Source: Alphaproteobacteria bacterium (GTDB taxonomy: Bacteria; Pseudomonadota; Alphaproteobacteria; CALKHQ01). From it: a stretch of DNA of 64,000 bases. Shown here in pieces: positions 19,763-29,090 of the stretch (position 1 is the first letter of the stretch; every line of letters starts with the position of its first letter). The position numbers and the translations under genes were made by a program. A model generated the notes under the pieces. That model had not been told where the DNA came from. It saw only the letters and a program-made list of their open reading frames with translations, and did no database searches. The stretch covers positions 62,001-126,000 of the forward strand of contig JAWKYB010000005.1 of NCBI GenBank assembly GCA_041396705.1. The letters run 5' to 3'.

Positions 19763-21427
19763 CTATTCGGCCGCCTGGCGTGCCGCGGTCGCGGCCTGGC
19801 GGCGGGCCCGGGCGAGCACGACCGAACCGGCGTTGCCGCGCTTGGCGCGATACATCGCGCGGTCGGCCCGCTCGATCAGGTCGTCCGGCGATTCCGGCCG
19901 GTCCGGATCGAACATCGCCACGCCGATCGAGGCGCCGAGGCCGACCCGGCCCGGGTCCAGGCTGACCGTCCGCGCGGCGATGGTCTGCGCGATGCGGCGG
20001 GCGCTGCGCCCCGCGTCGCGGGCGCTGATGTCTTCCAGCCACAGGGCGAATTCGTCGCCGCCGAGCCTGGCGGCCAGGTCGTAGGGACGGATCGCGCCGG
20101 CCAGGATGGCGCCGACCTCGGCCAGCGCGACGTTGCCGGCCTCGTGGCCGCAGCGGTCGTTCAGCTGCTTGAACTGGTCGAGATCGACGTAGAACAGCGC
20201 GCCGGATGTGGCGTGGCGGCTGGCGCGGGCCAGTGCGCCGGTCAGCTCCAGCAGGAAGGCGCGCCGGTTCAGCAGGCCGGTCAACCCGTCGGTGCGCGAC
20301 AGCCGGGTCAGGCGCTGCATCTCCAGGGCCTGCTGGATCGCGGTGGCGAAGCACGGCTCGATCGCCGACAGGACCGCCAGTTCGGTCTCGCCCCAGTGGG
20401 CAAGCGCACCGCCGCGCAGCAGCAGGGCGCCGACGCGCTCGCCGCGGCTGTGCACCGCGGCGGCGATCATCCGCTCCGCCTCGAAGGCGGTCCGCACCCG
20501 GCTGCGCCCCTCGCGCAGCCCGTCCAGCAACTCGTCGGCGATGTCGTCGGCCGGCGCCTCGCCGGCCCGGGCCAGCGACGTCCAGCGGTCGATGTCGCGC
20601 CAGCCATAGACGGCACAGCCGTCGAGCCCGAACGCCTCGATCGCCGCGGCGAGGCCGCGGGCAAGCATCTGGGCCGGCTGCCATTCGGTCTGCATGGCGT
20701 GGCGGATCGATGCCGCGGCGCCGCCGCTGGCCGTCTCCTGCGCGGCCGGGGCGCGCTCGTCCGTCAGCTGGCGGGCGATGCCGCGCACGCCGCGCCGTCC
20801 GTCGCCGCCGGTCTCGATCGGTGCAGCATCCAGCACGAAGCGCTGGACGCCGCCGGCGGCATCGCGCACGCTGACCTCGCGGCCGCGCACCGGGGCGGCG
20901 CTGCGGCAGGGCCAGTCCGCGCCGGCGGCACCGGGGACCAGGAAGCGGTCCGGCGACTGGCCGACGATGCGATTGGGCGGGAAGCCGAAGGCGCCCGGCT
21001 CGGAAATGAACGAGAACACGCCGGTCTCGTCGCACTCCCAGACGAAATCGGCGGTGATCTCGACCAGCTGCTTGTAGCGCTGGCGGGAATCGAGCAGCAC
21101 CTCGCGCACCGAGGCCTCGGCGGTGACGTCGCGCAGCACGACGACCGCCTCGCCGTCGCTCGCTGCCGCCATCAGCTGGAAGCACATTACGGCGCCGTCG
21201 ATGCTCGCGCTGATCGGCAGCGGCTCCGGCGCCATGCCGGTGCGGGCCAGTGCGGCCGCACGCCGGATCTGCGCCAGCGCGACCGGGTTCTGCGCGATGA
21301 GTGCGGTGGCGTATTGCGCCGCGGCCGGCGTCATCGGGGTCAGGCGACCGCCGGCATCGACCGTGAACACCGGATCCGGCAACACGCGGAGCACGGCGCG
21401 CAGGCTTTCGATAGCCCCGCCGGCCAA
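19763..21427 (-). CDS. Diguanylate cyclase with PAS and GAF sensor domains
   Basis: This 554-residue cytosolic protein has an N-terminal PAS-like domain (RVLPDPVFTVDAGGRL), a second PAS region (YKQLVEITADFVWECDETGVFSFIS), a GAF-like middle part (FGLDGCAVYGWRDIDRW to TELAVLSAIEPCFATAI) and a GGDEF domain (LSRTDGLTGLLNRRAF; RLGGDEFALWLED near residue 457). GGDEF is intact. An RxxD inhibitory site (RPYD) lies five residues before it, so active, feedback-inhibited c-di-GMP synthesis is expected. There is no EAL domain. The start seems to be TTG at 21427; no ATG is available upstream. A CtrA-like box lies about 95 bp upstream. Confidence 0.92.
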   Translation of the reverse strand: MAGGAIESLRAVLRVLPDPVFTVDAGGRLTPMTPAAAQYATALIAQNPVALAQIRRAAALARTGMAPEPLPISASIDGAVMCFQLMAAASDGEAVVVLRDVTAEASVREVLLDSRQRYKQLVEITADFVWECDETGVFSFISEPGAFGFPPNRIVGQSPDRFLVPGAAGADWPCRSAAPVRGREVSVRDAAGGVQRFVLDAAPIETGGDGRRGVRGIARQLTDERAPAAQETASGGAAASIRHAMQTEWQPAQMLARGLAAAIEAFGLDGCAVYGWRDIDRWTSLARAGEAPADDIADELLDGLREGRSRVRTAFEAERMIAAAVHSRGERVGALLLRGGALAHWGETELAVLSAIEPCFATAIQQALEMQRLTRLSRTDGLTGLLNRRAFLLELTGALARASRHATSGALFYVDLDQFKQLNDRCGHEAGNVALAEVGAILAGAIRPYDLAARLGGDEFALWLEDISARDAGRSARRIAQTIAARTVSLDPGRVGLGASIGVAMFDPDRPESPDDLIERADRAMYRAKRGNAGSVVLARARRQAATAARQAAE

Positions 21428-21521
21428 TTCGCGCTGCGCTAGGTCCTGGCTCGGAATGACCGCCCCCTTGTCGCGGGTTGGGTTGGCGCTGTTCTTCGCC
21501 GTTAGGGTAAATGCGGCTTTG

Positions 21522-21536
21522 CTAACCGCGCGTTAA
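21522..21536 (-). promoter_or_regulatory. CtrA-like box upstream of the GGDEF gene
   Basis: Read on the minus strand the site is TTAA-CGCGCGG-TTAG, one base from the CtrA consensus TTAA-N7-TTAA. It lies about 95 bp before the start of the diguanylate cyclase gene, in a relatively A/T-rich patch (21500-21540). Confidence 0.4.
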
Positions 21537-21570
21537 CGCTACTGCCGAGTCGGCGCATTTCGTCAACGCG

Positions 21571-22743
21571 TCACTGGCCGAACTGCGTGTAGAGGTACCA
21601 GCCGACCGCGACCGCCGCGGCGATGCCCAGCACCAGCAGCCCGACCTTGATCCAGCTGATCGGCCGCTCGCCCTGCACCTCGCCGGTGCGCCCGTTGATG
21701 ACGAAGCGGTAGACCTTCTTGGCGTCGCGATAGGCGTTGATCCAGATCGGCAGCAGGACGTGCTTGAACGTGACCTTGCTGTGCTCGGTGCTCATCGAGG
21801 TGATGCGCTGGGCGTCGCCGCCGATGTCGCGGCGGATGTCGCCGCGGATCACCTGCTCCATCTTGTACTTGGCCTCGCCGAAGCCTTCCTCCAGGTCGAC
21901 GTGATAGGCCTCTGCCCGGAAGCCGGACAGATAGGCGTCGTCGTAGGCCACCAGCGCGTCCAGGTCCCACGGCTCCAGCCGCTCCGTCTGCGAACGCGGC
22001 AGGGACTTGCTGGCCAGCACCAGCACGTCGTCGAAATCGCGCCAGACCACGCCGCTGACGTTGCGCCAGCGGATCTTGGTCACGGTCCGACGGTCCTTGC
22101 CGACACCGACGGTGGTGGTGTAGCGGGTGCCGCGCTGGCCGCGATAGTAGGTCCGCGTGGCCGCGTCGTAGGTCCAGTAGGGCACGTACATGCCGGTGAA
22201 CTCGCCCTCGAGGCGGGCGAACTGCTTGACGCGGTTCGGTGCGAACCACAACCCGCCCAGCCACTTGCGGAACAGCTCCGGCGCGGTCTTGGAGTCGATC
22301 ACGAACGGCAGCAGCGAGCGCGGCTTCAGGTGCCGGTTGCTGCCGCCGTCGACCACCTGCGGCGAGCCGCAGAACGGGCAGGATTCCGCCTGCACCGTCG
22401 GATCGACCGAGTATTCCGCCGCGCAGCTCTGGCATTTCACCACGCGGGTCGATTCATAGTCCTCGTCGCGCAGCCGGCTGGCGACCGTGGCATTGAAGTC
22501 GATCTCGCGGATTTCCTCGCCCGACTGCGGGATCGGGTTCTCGTGGCCGCAGTGGCCGCAGACCAGCGCATGGGTGCCGGGTTGGAAGGTCAGCTTGGCG
22601 CCGCACTGCGCACACGGGAAGGTGCGCTCGCGCGCGGCATCGGCCGCGGCCTGCGCGTCCAGTTCCGGATCGAACGGATCCTCCGGCTCGGGCGCATCCA
22701 GCGGTGGCGGCGCCTCCAGCGCCGTCCAGGGATTCGATGTCAT
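21571..22743 (-). CDS. TFIIB-type zinc-ribbon membrane protein (YdjG-like)
   Basis: This 390-residue protein has an acidic, Pro-rich N-terminus and two zinc ribbons: Cys44, 47, 62, 65 and Cys104, 107, 122, 125. The mixed middle domain has YVPYWTYDAATRTYYRGQRG and KVTFKHVLLPIWINAYR. A single C-terminal transmembrane helix (VGLLVLGIAAAVAVGWYLY) anchors it. Proteins like this are often misnamed primosomal helicase parts because of the ribbons; no helicase motif is present. It starts 31 bp after the SPFH gene. The pairing resembles B. subtilis YdjG/YdjI, membrane partners of a PspA protein. The exact function is unknown. Confidence 0.8.
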   Translation of the reverse strand: MTSNPWTALEAPPPLDAPEPEDPFDPELDAQAAADAARERTFPCAQCGAKLTFQPGTHALVCGHCGHENPIPQSGEEIREIDFNATVASRLRDEDYESTRVVKCQSCAAEYSVDPTVQAESCPFCGSPQVVDGGSNRHLKPRSLLPFVIDSKTAPELFRKWLGGLWFAPNRVKQFARLEGEFTGMYVPYWTYDAATRTYYRGQRGTRYTTTVGVGKDRRTVTKIRWRNVSGVVWRDFDDVLVLASKSLPRSQTERLEPWDLDALVAYDDAYLSGFRAEAYHVDLEEGFGEAKYKMEQVIRGDIRRDIGGDAQRITSMSTEHSKVTFKHVLLPIWINAYRDAKKVYRFVINGRTGEVQGERPISWIKVGLLVLGIAAAVAVGWYLYTQFGQ

Positions 22744-22774
22744 GCGGGCTCTCGGCTGCGGTGGAAGGGCGGCC

Positions 22775-23887
22775 TCAACCGGCCGGCGGCAGCGGCGGCG
22801 GTGCCGCGGCGAACAGCGCGGCCAGGTCGGCCACCTCGCCCGCCTTGGTCCAGTTGGCCATCCCGGCGCACCAGACCAGGCTGTCGCGGGTCAACTGTCC
22901 GGACTGGGCCTGGGCGGTCAGCGTCGCCCGATCGAACGGCCCGGCCTGCTTGCCGTCGATGGCGACGTGGTAGACGGTGCCCTGCGGCAGCGGCGGCGGG
23001 GTCGCCGCCTGGCCGCCGGCCGGTGCATGGGCCTGGCCCATGCTCTGGGCCATCTGGTTGGCCATGGCGAAACCCATGCCCATGCCCATCCCGCTGGCGG
23101 CGGCACCGCCGGATGCCGTGGCCGCGTCGCCGATCGCCTCGGCGCTCTGATACTGCATGTATTTGCTGAGGTCGCCGATCACGCCCATGCTGGAGCGCTT
23201 GTCGAGCACCTTCTCGACCTCCGGCGGCAGCGAGATGTTCTCGACCAGGATCTTGATCAACTCCAGCCCGTAGGCCTCGAATTCCGGCGCGATCCGCTGG
23301 GTCAGGAAATCGCCGAGCTGGTCGTAGTTGCCGGCCAGGTCGAGGGCCGGAATGTTCGACTGGCCGATCACGTTGGCGAAGCGCGAGACGATCAGGTTGC
23401 GCAGCTGGTCGGTGATCTCGTCGGTGGTGAAATGGCCGTCGGTGCCGACGATCTCGCGCAGGAAGATGTCGGCCTCCTTGACCCGGATCGAATAGGTGCC
23501 GAAGGCGCGCAGCCGGATCGGCCCGAATTCCGGGTCGCGCAGCATGATCGGGTTCTTGGTGCCCCACTTCAGGTCGGTGAAGCGGCGCGTGGAGATGAAA
23601 TAGACCTCGGCCTTGAACGGGCTGGAGAAACCGTGCCGCCAGTTCTGCAGCGTGGACAGCAGCGGCAGATTCTGGGTTTCCAGCGTGTACATGCCGGGAC
23701 CGAAGATGTCGGCGCACTGGCCCTCGTTGACGAACACCGCGACCTGCGCCTGGCGCACGGTCAGCTGCGCCCCGAACTTGATTTCGTTGCCGTAACGCTC
23801 GAAGCGGTAGACCATGGTGTCGTTGCTGTCGTCGGTCCATTCGACGATGTCGACGAACTCACCCTTGATCTTGTCCCACAGTCCCAT
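22775..23887 (-). CDS. SPFH domain protein with C-terminal GYF-like domain (YdjI-like)
   Basis: This 370-residue SPFH (band 7/flotillin-like) protein of the virion-core-protein-like group starts MGLWDKIKGEFVDIVEW. The SPFH core includes FVNEGQCADIFGPGMYTLET and FGTYSIRVKEADIFLREIVG. A Gly/Met-rich hinge (about residues 275-300, with repeated GMGMGMG) leads to a GYF_2-like domain (VAIDGKQAGPFDRATL, DSLVWCAGMANWTKAGEV). No transmembrane helix is present, so it would reach the membrane through its partner, the zinc-ribbon protein just downstream. GGAGGC precedes the ATG at 23887. A membrane-stress scaffold role is inferred from the pairing. Confidence 0.85.
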   Translation of the reverse strand: MGLWDKIKGEFVDIVEWTDDSNDTMVYRFERYGNEIKFGAQLTVRQAQVAVFVNEGQCADIFGPGMYTLETQNLPLLSTLQNWRHGFSSPFKAEVYFISTRRFTDLKWGTKNPIMLRDPEFGPIRLRAFGTYSIRVKEADIFLREIVGTDGHFTTDEITDQLRNLIVSRFANVIGQSNIPALDLAGNYDQLGDFLTQRIAPEFEAYGLELIKILVENISLPPEVEKVLDKRSSMGVIGDLSKYMQYQSAEAIGDAATASGGAAASGMGMGMGFAMANQMAQSMGQAHAPAGGQAATPPPLPQGTVYHVAIDGKQAGPFDRATLTAQAQSGQLTRDSLVWCAGMANWTKAGEVADLAALFAAAPPPLPPAG

Positions 23888-23992
23888 CGTCTTGCCTCCA
23901 TGGTTCGTCGCGGCCGGCGCCCCGCACGGCCCCGAACACATGTCGTCTCGCCGCGGAGCATAGTGAAACCGCGGCGCCGGTGCAAAGCCCAA

Positions 23993-24008
23993 GGCGCCCG
24001 GCGGCGCC
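23993..24008 (-). terminator. Possible terminator after the MscS-type channel gene
   Basis: GGCGCC (24003-24008) and GGCGCC (23993-23998) are self-complementary repeats around a four-base loop. Read on the minus strand they lie six bases past the channel stop and are followed by TTGGGCTTTG. It is short and GC-only, so the call is tentative. Confidence 0.3.
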
Positions 24009-24014
24009 GGCCGC

Positions 24015-26261
24015 TCAGTTGTTGCTCTCGGTCGGTATACTCTCTGAATCGATCGATTCCGGGGCAAGCGTCGCCGGCGCTGCCGCGCCGGCGGCGCCGG
24101 TATGCCTGGCCGGCGAATGCAGCGTCATCTGCGGGAACGGAATCTCGATGCCGCGCTCGTCGAAATAGATCTTCAAGAGCCGGTTGTAGGCGCGGTAGAC
24201 GACCCATTGCTGGCCCGGCCGGGTCTTGATCCGCGCCTTGATGACGACCGCGTTGTCGCCGAACGAATCCAGGCCGACCACCTGGATCGGCTCCAGGATG
24301 TTGGCGCGGATCTCCGCATCCTCGCGCAGAGCCGCGTCGACGTCGTGCATGCACGCGATCACCTGGTCGACGTCGCTGTCGTAGGACACGCCGACCTCGA
24401 ACACGGCGTAGGAGAAGTCGCGCGTCATGTTGGTGGCCGCGTCGACCACGCCGAACGGGATCACGTGCAGGTTGCCTGCGAAGTCGCGCAGGCGGATGGT
24501 GCGGATCGACATCTCCTCGACCACGCCGGTATAGCCGGCGACCGTGACCACGTCGCCGACCCCGACCGCATCCTCCATCAGGATGAACAGGCCGGTGATC
24601 ACGTCCTTGACCAGGCTTTGCGCGCCGAAGCCGATGGCGATGCCGATCACGCCGGCCGACGCCAGCAGCGGCGTGATGTCGAGGCCGATCTCGGACAGCA
24701 CGATCAGCAGCGCGACCGCGCCGATGATCACACCGGCGGCGTTGCGCAGCAGCGGCAGCAGCGTCTCCACCCGCCGCCGGCGATGCTCGGCCGCCTCCGC
24801 CCGCCGCGACCGCTGGATGCGGTCGATGACCGCGGCGATCGCGCGGTTGGCGGCGAAGGCCAGCGCCAGGATGATGGCGATGGTGACCAGCGATTCCATC
24901 AGCGCGCGGCCGGCGTCGTTGCCGAGCCAACCGACGATGTCGAACACCCAGATGTGGACCAGCAGCGCCAGCAGGGCGGCGAAGATCGCGAAGCGCACGG
25001 TCAGCCGCAGCAGCACGCTGCCCGACTGGCGCACCGCGTCGCCGTCGGTCTGCTCGACCTTGGCCTTGCGGTCGCGCCGCTCGTTGATCACCACCACCAG
25101 CCGCCAGGCGCCGAGCGCAAGCACCCCGGCCAGCAGCGACCAGCCGATCTGGCCGAGCACGCCGACGAACAGGCTGTCGCCGCCGGCGATGTAGGTCACG
25201 GTCAGCACCAGCACCAGCACGATGGCGATGGTGTGCCAGTTGCGGGCCACCCAGTGGAACACGTCGCCGCTGAGCGAGCCCTTTCTGGCGCTGCGCTCGA
25301 TCGCATATTGGATCGGCCGGCGCAGGCGGACGATCAGCGCGACCACCAGCCCGGCGGAGACGACCGCGGCGATGGTCAGGATGGCGGTGCGCGCGCTCCA
25401 CGGCATGCCGATGCGCGGCAGCGTCTGCGCCACGGCATAGGCGACCGCCATGATGCCGACCACCCAGAACAGCCGCCGCGTCGTGTTGCGCGCCTCGCCG
25501 TCGCTGAGCGGCAGCAGCCGCATCGCCGGCCGGCGCGGCCGGGTGATCACCCGGATCAGGGCGCAGGTGGCGAGCGCGATGGTCACCACGTTGAGCAGCG
25601 TCGTGGTCAGGGCGCGGGCGATGAACGCGGCGTCGATCGCGGCGAGCGCCGCCGAGCCGGCGGCGGCGAAGGCCAGCACCGGCAGCGCGTCGAGCCCGAA
25701 GCCGGCGGCACCGCGCCACAGCCGCGAGAACAGCGCCTGGCCGGGCGTCGCCAGCCGCTCGCCGAAGCGGCGCGCCGGGATGCGGAGCAGGAAATAGGCG
25801 GCGAAGGCGGCCAGCAGGCTCAGCCCGGCGGTGCGCAGGATGTCGTACCAGCGCGACCGGCCGTTGGCGTTGGCGACGTCCTCGCGCAGCCACGCCCACA
25901 TGTCGACCATGTCGTCGGGTGCGGCGATGATGGCGTCGATCGCCTCGCCCAGCGCCTCGAACTGCTGCGACAGCTGGCCGAGCAGCTCGTCGCCGACCGA
26001 ACCCTGCTGGTCCGGCGGCGCGGCCTGGTCCTGCGCCTCCAGCAGCAGGCGCAGCTGGGCGATCAGCTCCTGGCGCTGCTGCGGGTCCTCCAGCGTGCCG
26101 ATCAGCGCCTCGACCCGCTCGCGCTGAAGCTGCAGCGAATTGGCGCCGGCCTCGCTGGCGCCTTCGGCGGTGCCGTCCACCGTCTGCTCCTGCGCCGACG
26201 CGGCCAGCGGCGCCAGCGCGAGGCAGAGAACGAGCAACAGACGGCGGCAATGGCTCAGCAC
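24015..26261 (-). CDS. MscS family mechanosensitive ion channel, large multi-helix type
   Basis: This 748-residue inner-membrane channel protein has a signal peptide (MLSHCRRLLLVLCLALAPLA, cleavage near ASAQ), a periplasmic Gln/Glu-rich helical region (about residues 24-120), and about ten transmembrane segments. The MscS pore and beta domain begin near residue 540: GIAIGFGAQSLVKDVITGLFILMEDAVGVGD, then VEEMSIRTIRLRDFAGNLHVIPFG. Such proteins release solutes on hypo-osmotic shock. The length and extra helices resemble YbdG/YbiO/MscK-like members more than the 286-residue MscS. The Asp/Glu/Ser-rich C-terminus (LAPESIDSESIPTES) is unusual but not informative. Confidence 0.92.
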   Translation of the reverse strand: MLSHCRRLLLVLCLALAPLAASAQEQTVDGTAEGASEAGANSLQLQRERVEALIGTLEDPQQRQELIAQLRLLLEAQDQAAPPDQQGSVGDELLGQLSQQFEALGEAIDAIIAAPDDMVDMWAWLREDVANANGRSRWYDILRTAGLSLLAAFAAYFLLRIPARRFGERLATPGQALFSRLWRGAAGFGLDALPVLAFAAAGSAALAAIDAAFIARALTTTLLNVVTIALATCALIRVITRPRRPAMRLLPLSDGEARNTTRRLFWVVGIMAVAYAVAQTLPRIGMPWSARTAILTIAAVVSAGLVVALIVRLRRPIQYAIERSARKGSLSGDVFHWVARNWHTIAIVLVLVLTVTYIAGGDSLFVGVLGQIGWSLLAGVLALGAWRLVVVINERRDRKAKVEQTDGDAVRQSGSVLLRLTVRFAIFAALLALLVHIWVFDIVGWLGNDAGRALMESLVTIAIILALAFAANRAIAAVIDRIQRSRRAEAAEHRRRRVETLLPLLRNAAGVIIGAVALLIVLSEIGLDITPLLASAGVIGIAIGFGAQSLVKDVITGLFILMEDAVGVGDVVTVAGYTGVVEEMSIRTIRLRDFAGNLHVIPFGVVDAATNMTRDFSYAVFEVGVSYDSDVDQVIACMHDVDAALREDAEIRANILEPIQVVGLDSFGDNAVVIKARIKTRPGQQWVVYRAYNRLLKIYFDERGIEIPFPQMTLHSPARHTGAAGAAAPATLAPESIDSESIPTESNN

Positions 26262-26341
26262 GGGCGGGCGGTCCGGAGCGGTTGCAGGGGACGGGGCGAT
26301 GCCAATAACACCAGCTTAGCCCGGATGGTTCGCCGGGCAAG

Positions 26342-26935
26342 TCATGCCGGACGGCGCGCCTGCATTGCGGCGGTCAGGGTGCCGTCGTCGAGATAGTCGA
26401 GCTCGCCGCCGACCGGCACGCCGTGGGCCAGGCGGGTGGTCGCGACATCGGCGTCGGCCAGCCGGTCGGCGATATAGTGGGCGGTGGTCTGGCCGTCGAC
26501 GGTGGCGTTCAGCGCCAGGATCACCTCGCGGATCTCCGGCGCGGCGGCGCGGGCAACCAGGGCGGCGATGCGCAGGTCCTCCGGCCCGACCCCGTCCAGC
26601 GCCGACAGCACCCCGCCCAGCACGTGATAGCGGCCGCGGAACGCGCCGGCGCGCTCCATCGCCCACAGGTCGCCGACCTGCTCGACCACGCAGATCGTCG
26701 CCGGGTCGCGGCGCGCGTCGCTGCAGATGGTGCAGGGATCGACGGTGTCGAGGTTGCCGCAGGTGGCACACGGACCGACCGAGTGCGCGGCGGCGGACAG
26801 CGCCTGGACCAGCGGGTCCAGCACCGTGTCGCGCCGGTTCAGCATGTGCAGCACCGCCCGCCGGGCCGACCGCGGGCCCAGGCCGGGCAGCCGCGCCATC
26901 AGCTGGATCAGGCGCTCGATCTCCGCGCCCGCCAT
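26342..26935 (-). CDS. recR: Recombination mediator protein RecR
   Basis: This 197-residue toroidal protein loads RecA with RecFO at gaps. The helix-hairpin-helix (LMARLPGLGPRSARRAVLHM), the C4 zinc finger (Cys56, Cys59, Cys68, Cys71) and the Toprim domain (ICVVEQVGDLWAMERAGAFRGRYHVLGG) are all intact, ending with VPVGGELDYLDDGTLTAAMQAR. The start is seven bases after the ybaB stop. It is the last gene of ffs-dnaX-ybaB-recR, the same order as scr-dnaX-yaaK-recR in Bacillus. Confidence 0.97.
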   Translation of the reverse strand: MAGAEIERLIQLMARLPGLGPRSARRAVLHMLNRRDTVLDPLVQALSAAAHSVGPCATCGNLDTVDPCTICSDARRDPATICVVEQVGDLWAMERAGAFRGRYHVLGGVLSALDGVGPEDLRIAALVARAAAPEIREVILALNATVDGQTTAHYIADRLADADVATTRLAHGVPVGGELDYLDDGTLTAAMQARRPA

Positions 26936-26942
26936 CGGCGGC

Positions 26943-27266
26943 TCAGAACGGCAGCTTGAAGCCCGGCGGCAGCTGCAGCCCGCCGGCGAGTTGGCCCATC
27001 TGTTCCTGGGTGAAGCTGTCCAGCTTGGCCCGCGCGTCGTTGATCGCCGCCACCACCAGGTCCTCCAGCACCTCGGGATCGGCGGGATCGATCAGCGACG
27101 GGTCGATTTTGACCGCCTTGGCCGCCCCCTTGCCGTTGAGGGTGACGCTGACCATGCCGCCGCCGGACTGGCCGGCGATCTCCGCTTCCGCCAGCTTGGC
27201 CTGCATCTCCTCCATCTTGGCCTGCATCTGCTGGGCCTGTTTCATCAGCTGGCCGAGATTCTTCAT
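26943..27266 (-). CDS. YbaB/EbfC family nucleoid-associated protein
   Basis: This 107-residue small DNA-binding protein forms a dimer of tweezers-like shape in E. coli YbaB. It starts MKNLGQLMKQAQQMQAKMEEMQAKL, the family's amphipathic helix. It continues VSVTLNGKGAAKAVKIDPSLIDP and ends with the family's Gly/Pro-rich tail (LAGGLQLPPGFKLPF). It lies three bases after dnaX and seven before recR, so all three are surely co-transcribed. Confidence 0.95.
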   Translation of the reverse strand: MKNLGQLMKQAQQMQAKMEEMQAKLAEAEIAGQSGGGMVSVTLNGKGAAKAVKIDPSLIDPADPEVLEDLVVAAINDARAKLDSFTQEQMGQLAGGLQLPPGFKLPF

Positions 27267-27269
27267 TGC

Positions 27270-29090
27270 CTATCCCTCGTCGTTGATGGCCTGGTCGGAC
27301 TCGGCGAACGGATCGGCCTCGTCCCCGGCGGGCGTTTCCGGCGCGTCGGCGATGCGGTCGCGCACGGCGGTGATGGTCGCGCCGGGAAAGGCGTCCAGCG
27401 CCGCGCGGACCAGCGGGTGTTCCGCCGCCCGGCGCAGGCGCGCGTCGCTGCGCGCCTCTTCCTGCTGGCGCAACGTCGGCGCGCCGGCGTCCTGCGACAT
27501 GCCGACCAGCCAGCGCCGGCCGGTCCAGCGGGTCAGCAACTGGCTGAGCCGCGGCGCCAGGTCGGCCGGCGCCTCTGGGTCGAGCCGCAGCTCGATATGG
27601 CCGGGCCGGAACCGGACCAGATGGGCATGGGCCTTCAGGTGCGCGTGCAGCACGCCCTCGCGCCGGTCCAGCACCAGCGCGACCACCTCGTCGAACGAGG
27701 CCGGCAGGCTGCCCGTGGCGGGATCGGGCGCGGGCGTTTCGGCTTCGGGCGGCGCCGACACGGACGGGTCGGCCATCGGCGGCGCAGCGTCGGTGGCGGC
27801 CGGTCCGGTCGCGGCCGGCGACGCGGCCGGGCGCGGTGCCGGCACCGCCGCCGCACCGCCCTCGCCGGCGATCAACGCCGCCAGCGCGCCGGGGTCCGGC
27901 AGGTCGCGGACATAGGCGAGCCGGATCAGGATCATGTCGAACGCGGCCCGCGCATTCGGTGCCGCCTGCACCTCGGCGATTCCCTTGAGCAGGATCTGCC
28001 AGGCCCGGGTCAGGCCGGGCACGGTCAGCCGCGCCGCCAGCGTGCGGCCGCGGGCACGCGCCTCCTCGGTCATCGCCGCATCGTCGGAATCGTCGGGTGC
28101 GACCCGCAGCCGGGTCAGCCAGTGCGCCACCTCCAGCAGGTCCTGGTTGACCGCCAGCGGGTCGGCGCCGTCGCGATACATCTCCTGGAACAGCGCCAGC
28201 GCCTGCGCCGGCTCGCCGTCCATCAGCCGCGCGAACAGGTCGACCACCTGGCCGCGGTCGGCGAGGCCGAGCATGGCGCGCACGCCGCCGGCGTCCAGCG
28301 CCTGCTCGCCGCTGGTCGCCAGCGCCTGGTCGAGCAGCGACAGCGCGTCGCGCATCGAGCCGTCGCCGGCCCGCGCCAGCATGGCCAGCGCCGCCGGCTC
28401 CGCCTCGCGCCGCTCGGCCCGGCAGATCTCAGCCAGATAGGACGCGATCACCGCCTCGTCGATCCGCCTGAGGTCGAAGCGCATGCAGCGCGACACCACC
28501 GTGATCGGTACCTTGCGGATCTCGGTGGTGGCGAACACGAAGACGACGTGTTCCGGCGGCTCCTCCAGCGTCTTCAGCAACGCGTTGAACGCGTTGCGCG
28601 ACAGCATGTGGACCTCGTCGATGATGTAGACCTTGGTCCGCGCGGTCACCGGGCGGTAGCGTACGCCGTCGAGGATCTCGCGGATGTCGTCGACGCCGGT
28701 GCGCGAGGCCGCGTCCATCTCCATCACGTCGACATGGCGGTCCTCGGCGATGGCGACGCAGTGCTCGCACACCCCGCAGGGTTCCGCCGTCGGCCCGCCG
28801 GTGCCGCCGGCCCCGACGCAGTTGAGCGCACGCGCGATCACCCGCGCGGTGGTGGTCTTGCCCACCCCGCGCACCCCGGTCAGCAGATAGGCGTGGTGAA
28901 CACGGCCGGCGTTGATCGCGTTGGTCAGGGTGCGGACCAGCGCATCCTGGCCCATCAGCTCGGCGAAGTTCTTCGGCCGGTACTTGCGCGCCAGCACGCG
29001 ATAGGCTTCGGCCGGCCCGCCGGTCGCCCCGGCCGCGTCGTCGAGCAGCGCCGGCTGCGGATTGTCGCTGTCGATCAGACCGTCGTTCAT
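27270..29090 (-). CDS. dnaX: DNA polymerase III subunits gamma/tau
   Basis: This 606-residue clamp-loader ATPase has Walker A GVRGVGKT (residues 72-79), zinc-binding cysteines (Cys91, 105, 108, 111), Walker B and DEVH (VYIIDEVHMLSRNAFNALLKTLEEPP), and sensor residues in FVFATTEIRKVPITVVSRCMRFDLRR. A Pro/Ala-rich linker (about residues 415-470) precedes a tau-type C-terminal domain that would bind the polymerase alpha subunit. I see no A-rich slippery site for making gamma. I chose ATG 29090. The frame opens at ATG 29162, only four bases from the SRP RNA end, so that start is less likely but not excluded. Confidence 0.94.
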   Translation of the reverse strand: MNDGLIDSDNPQPALLDDAAGATGGPAEAYRVLARKYRPKNFAELMGQDALVRTLTNAINAGRVHHAYLLTGVRGVGKTTTARVIARALNCVGAGGTGGPTAEPCGVCEHCVAIAEDRHVDVMEMDAASRTGVDDIREILDGVRYRPVTARTKVYIIDEVHMLSRNAFNALLKTLEEPPEHVVFVFATTEIRKVPITVVSRCMRFDLRRIDEAVIASYLAEICRAERREAEPAALAMLARAGDGSMRDALSLLDQALATSGEQALDAGGVRAMLGLADRGQVVDLFARLMDGEPAQALALFQEMYRDGADPLAVNQDLLEVAHWLTRLRVAPDDSDDAAMTEEARARGRTLAARLTVPGLTRAWQILLKGIAEVQAAPNARAAFDMILIRLAYVRDLPDPGALAALIAGEGGAAAVPAPRPAASPAATGPAATDAAPPMADPSVSAPPEAETPAPDPATGSLPASFDEVVALVLDRREGVLHAHLKAHAHLVRFRPGHIELRLDPEAPADLAPRLSQLLTRWTGRRWLVGMSQDAGAPTLRQQEEARSDARLRRAAEHPLVRAALDAFPGATITAVRDRIADAPETPAGDEADPFAESDQAINDEG

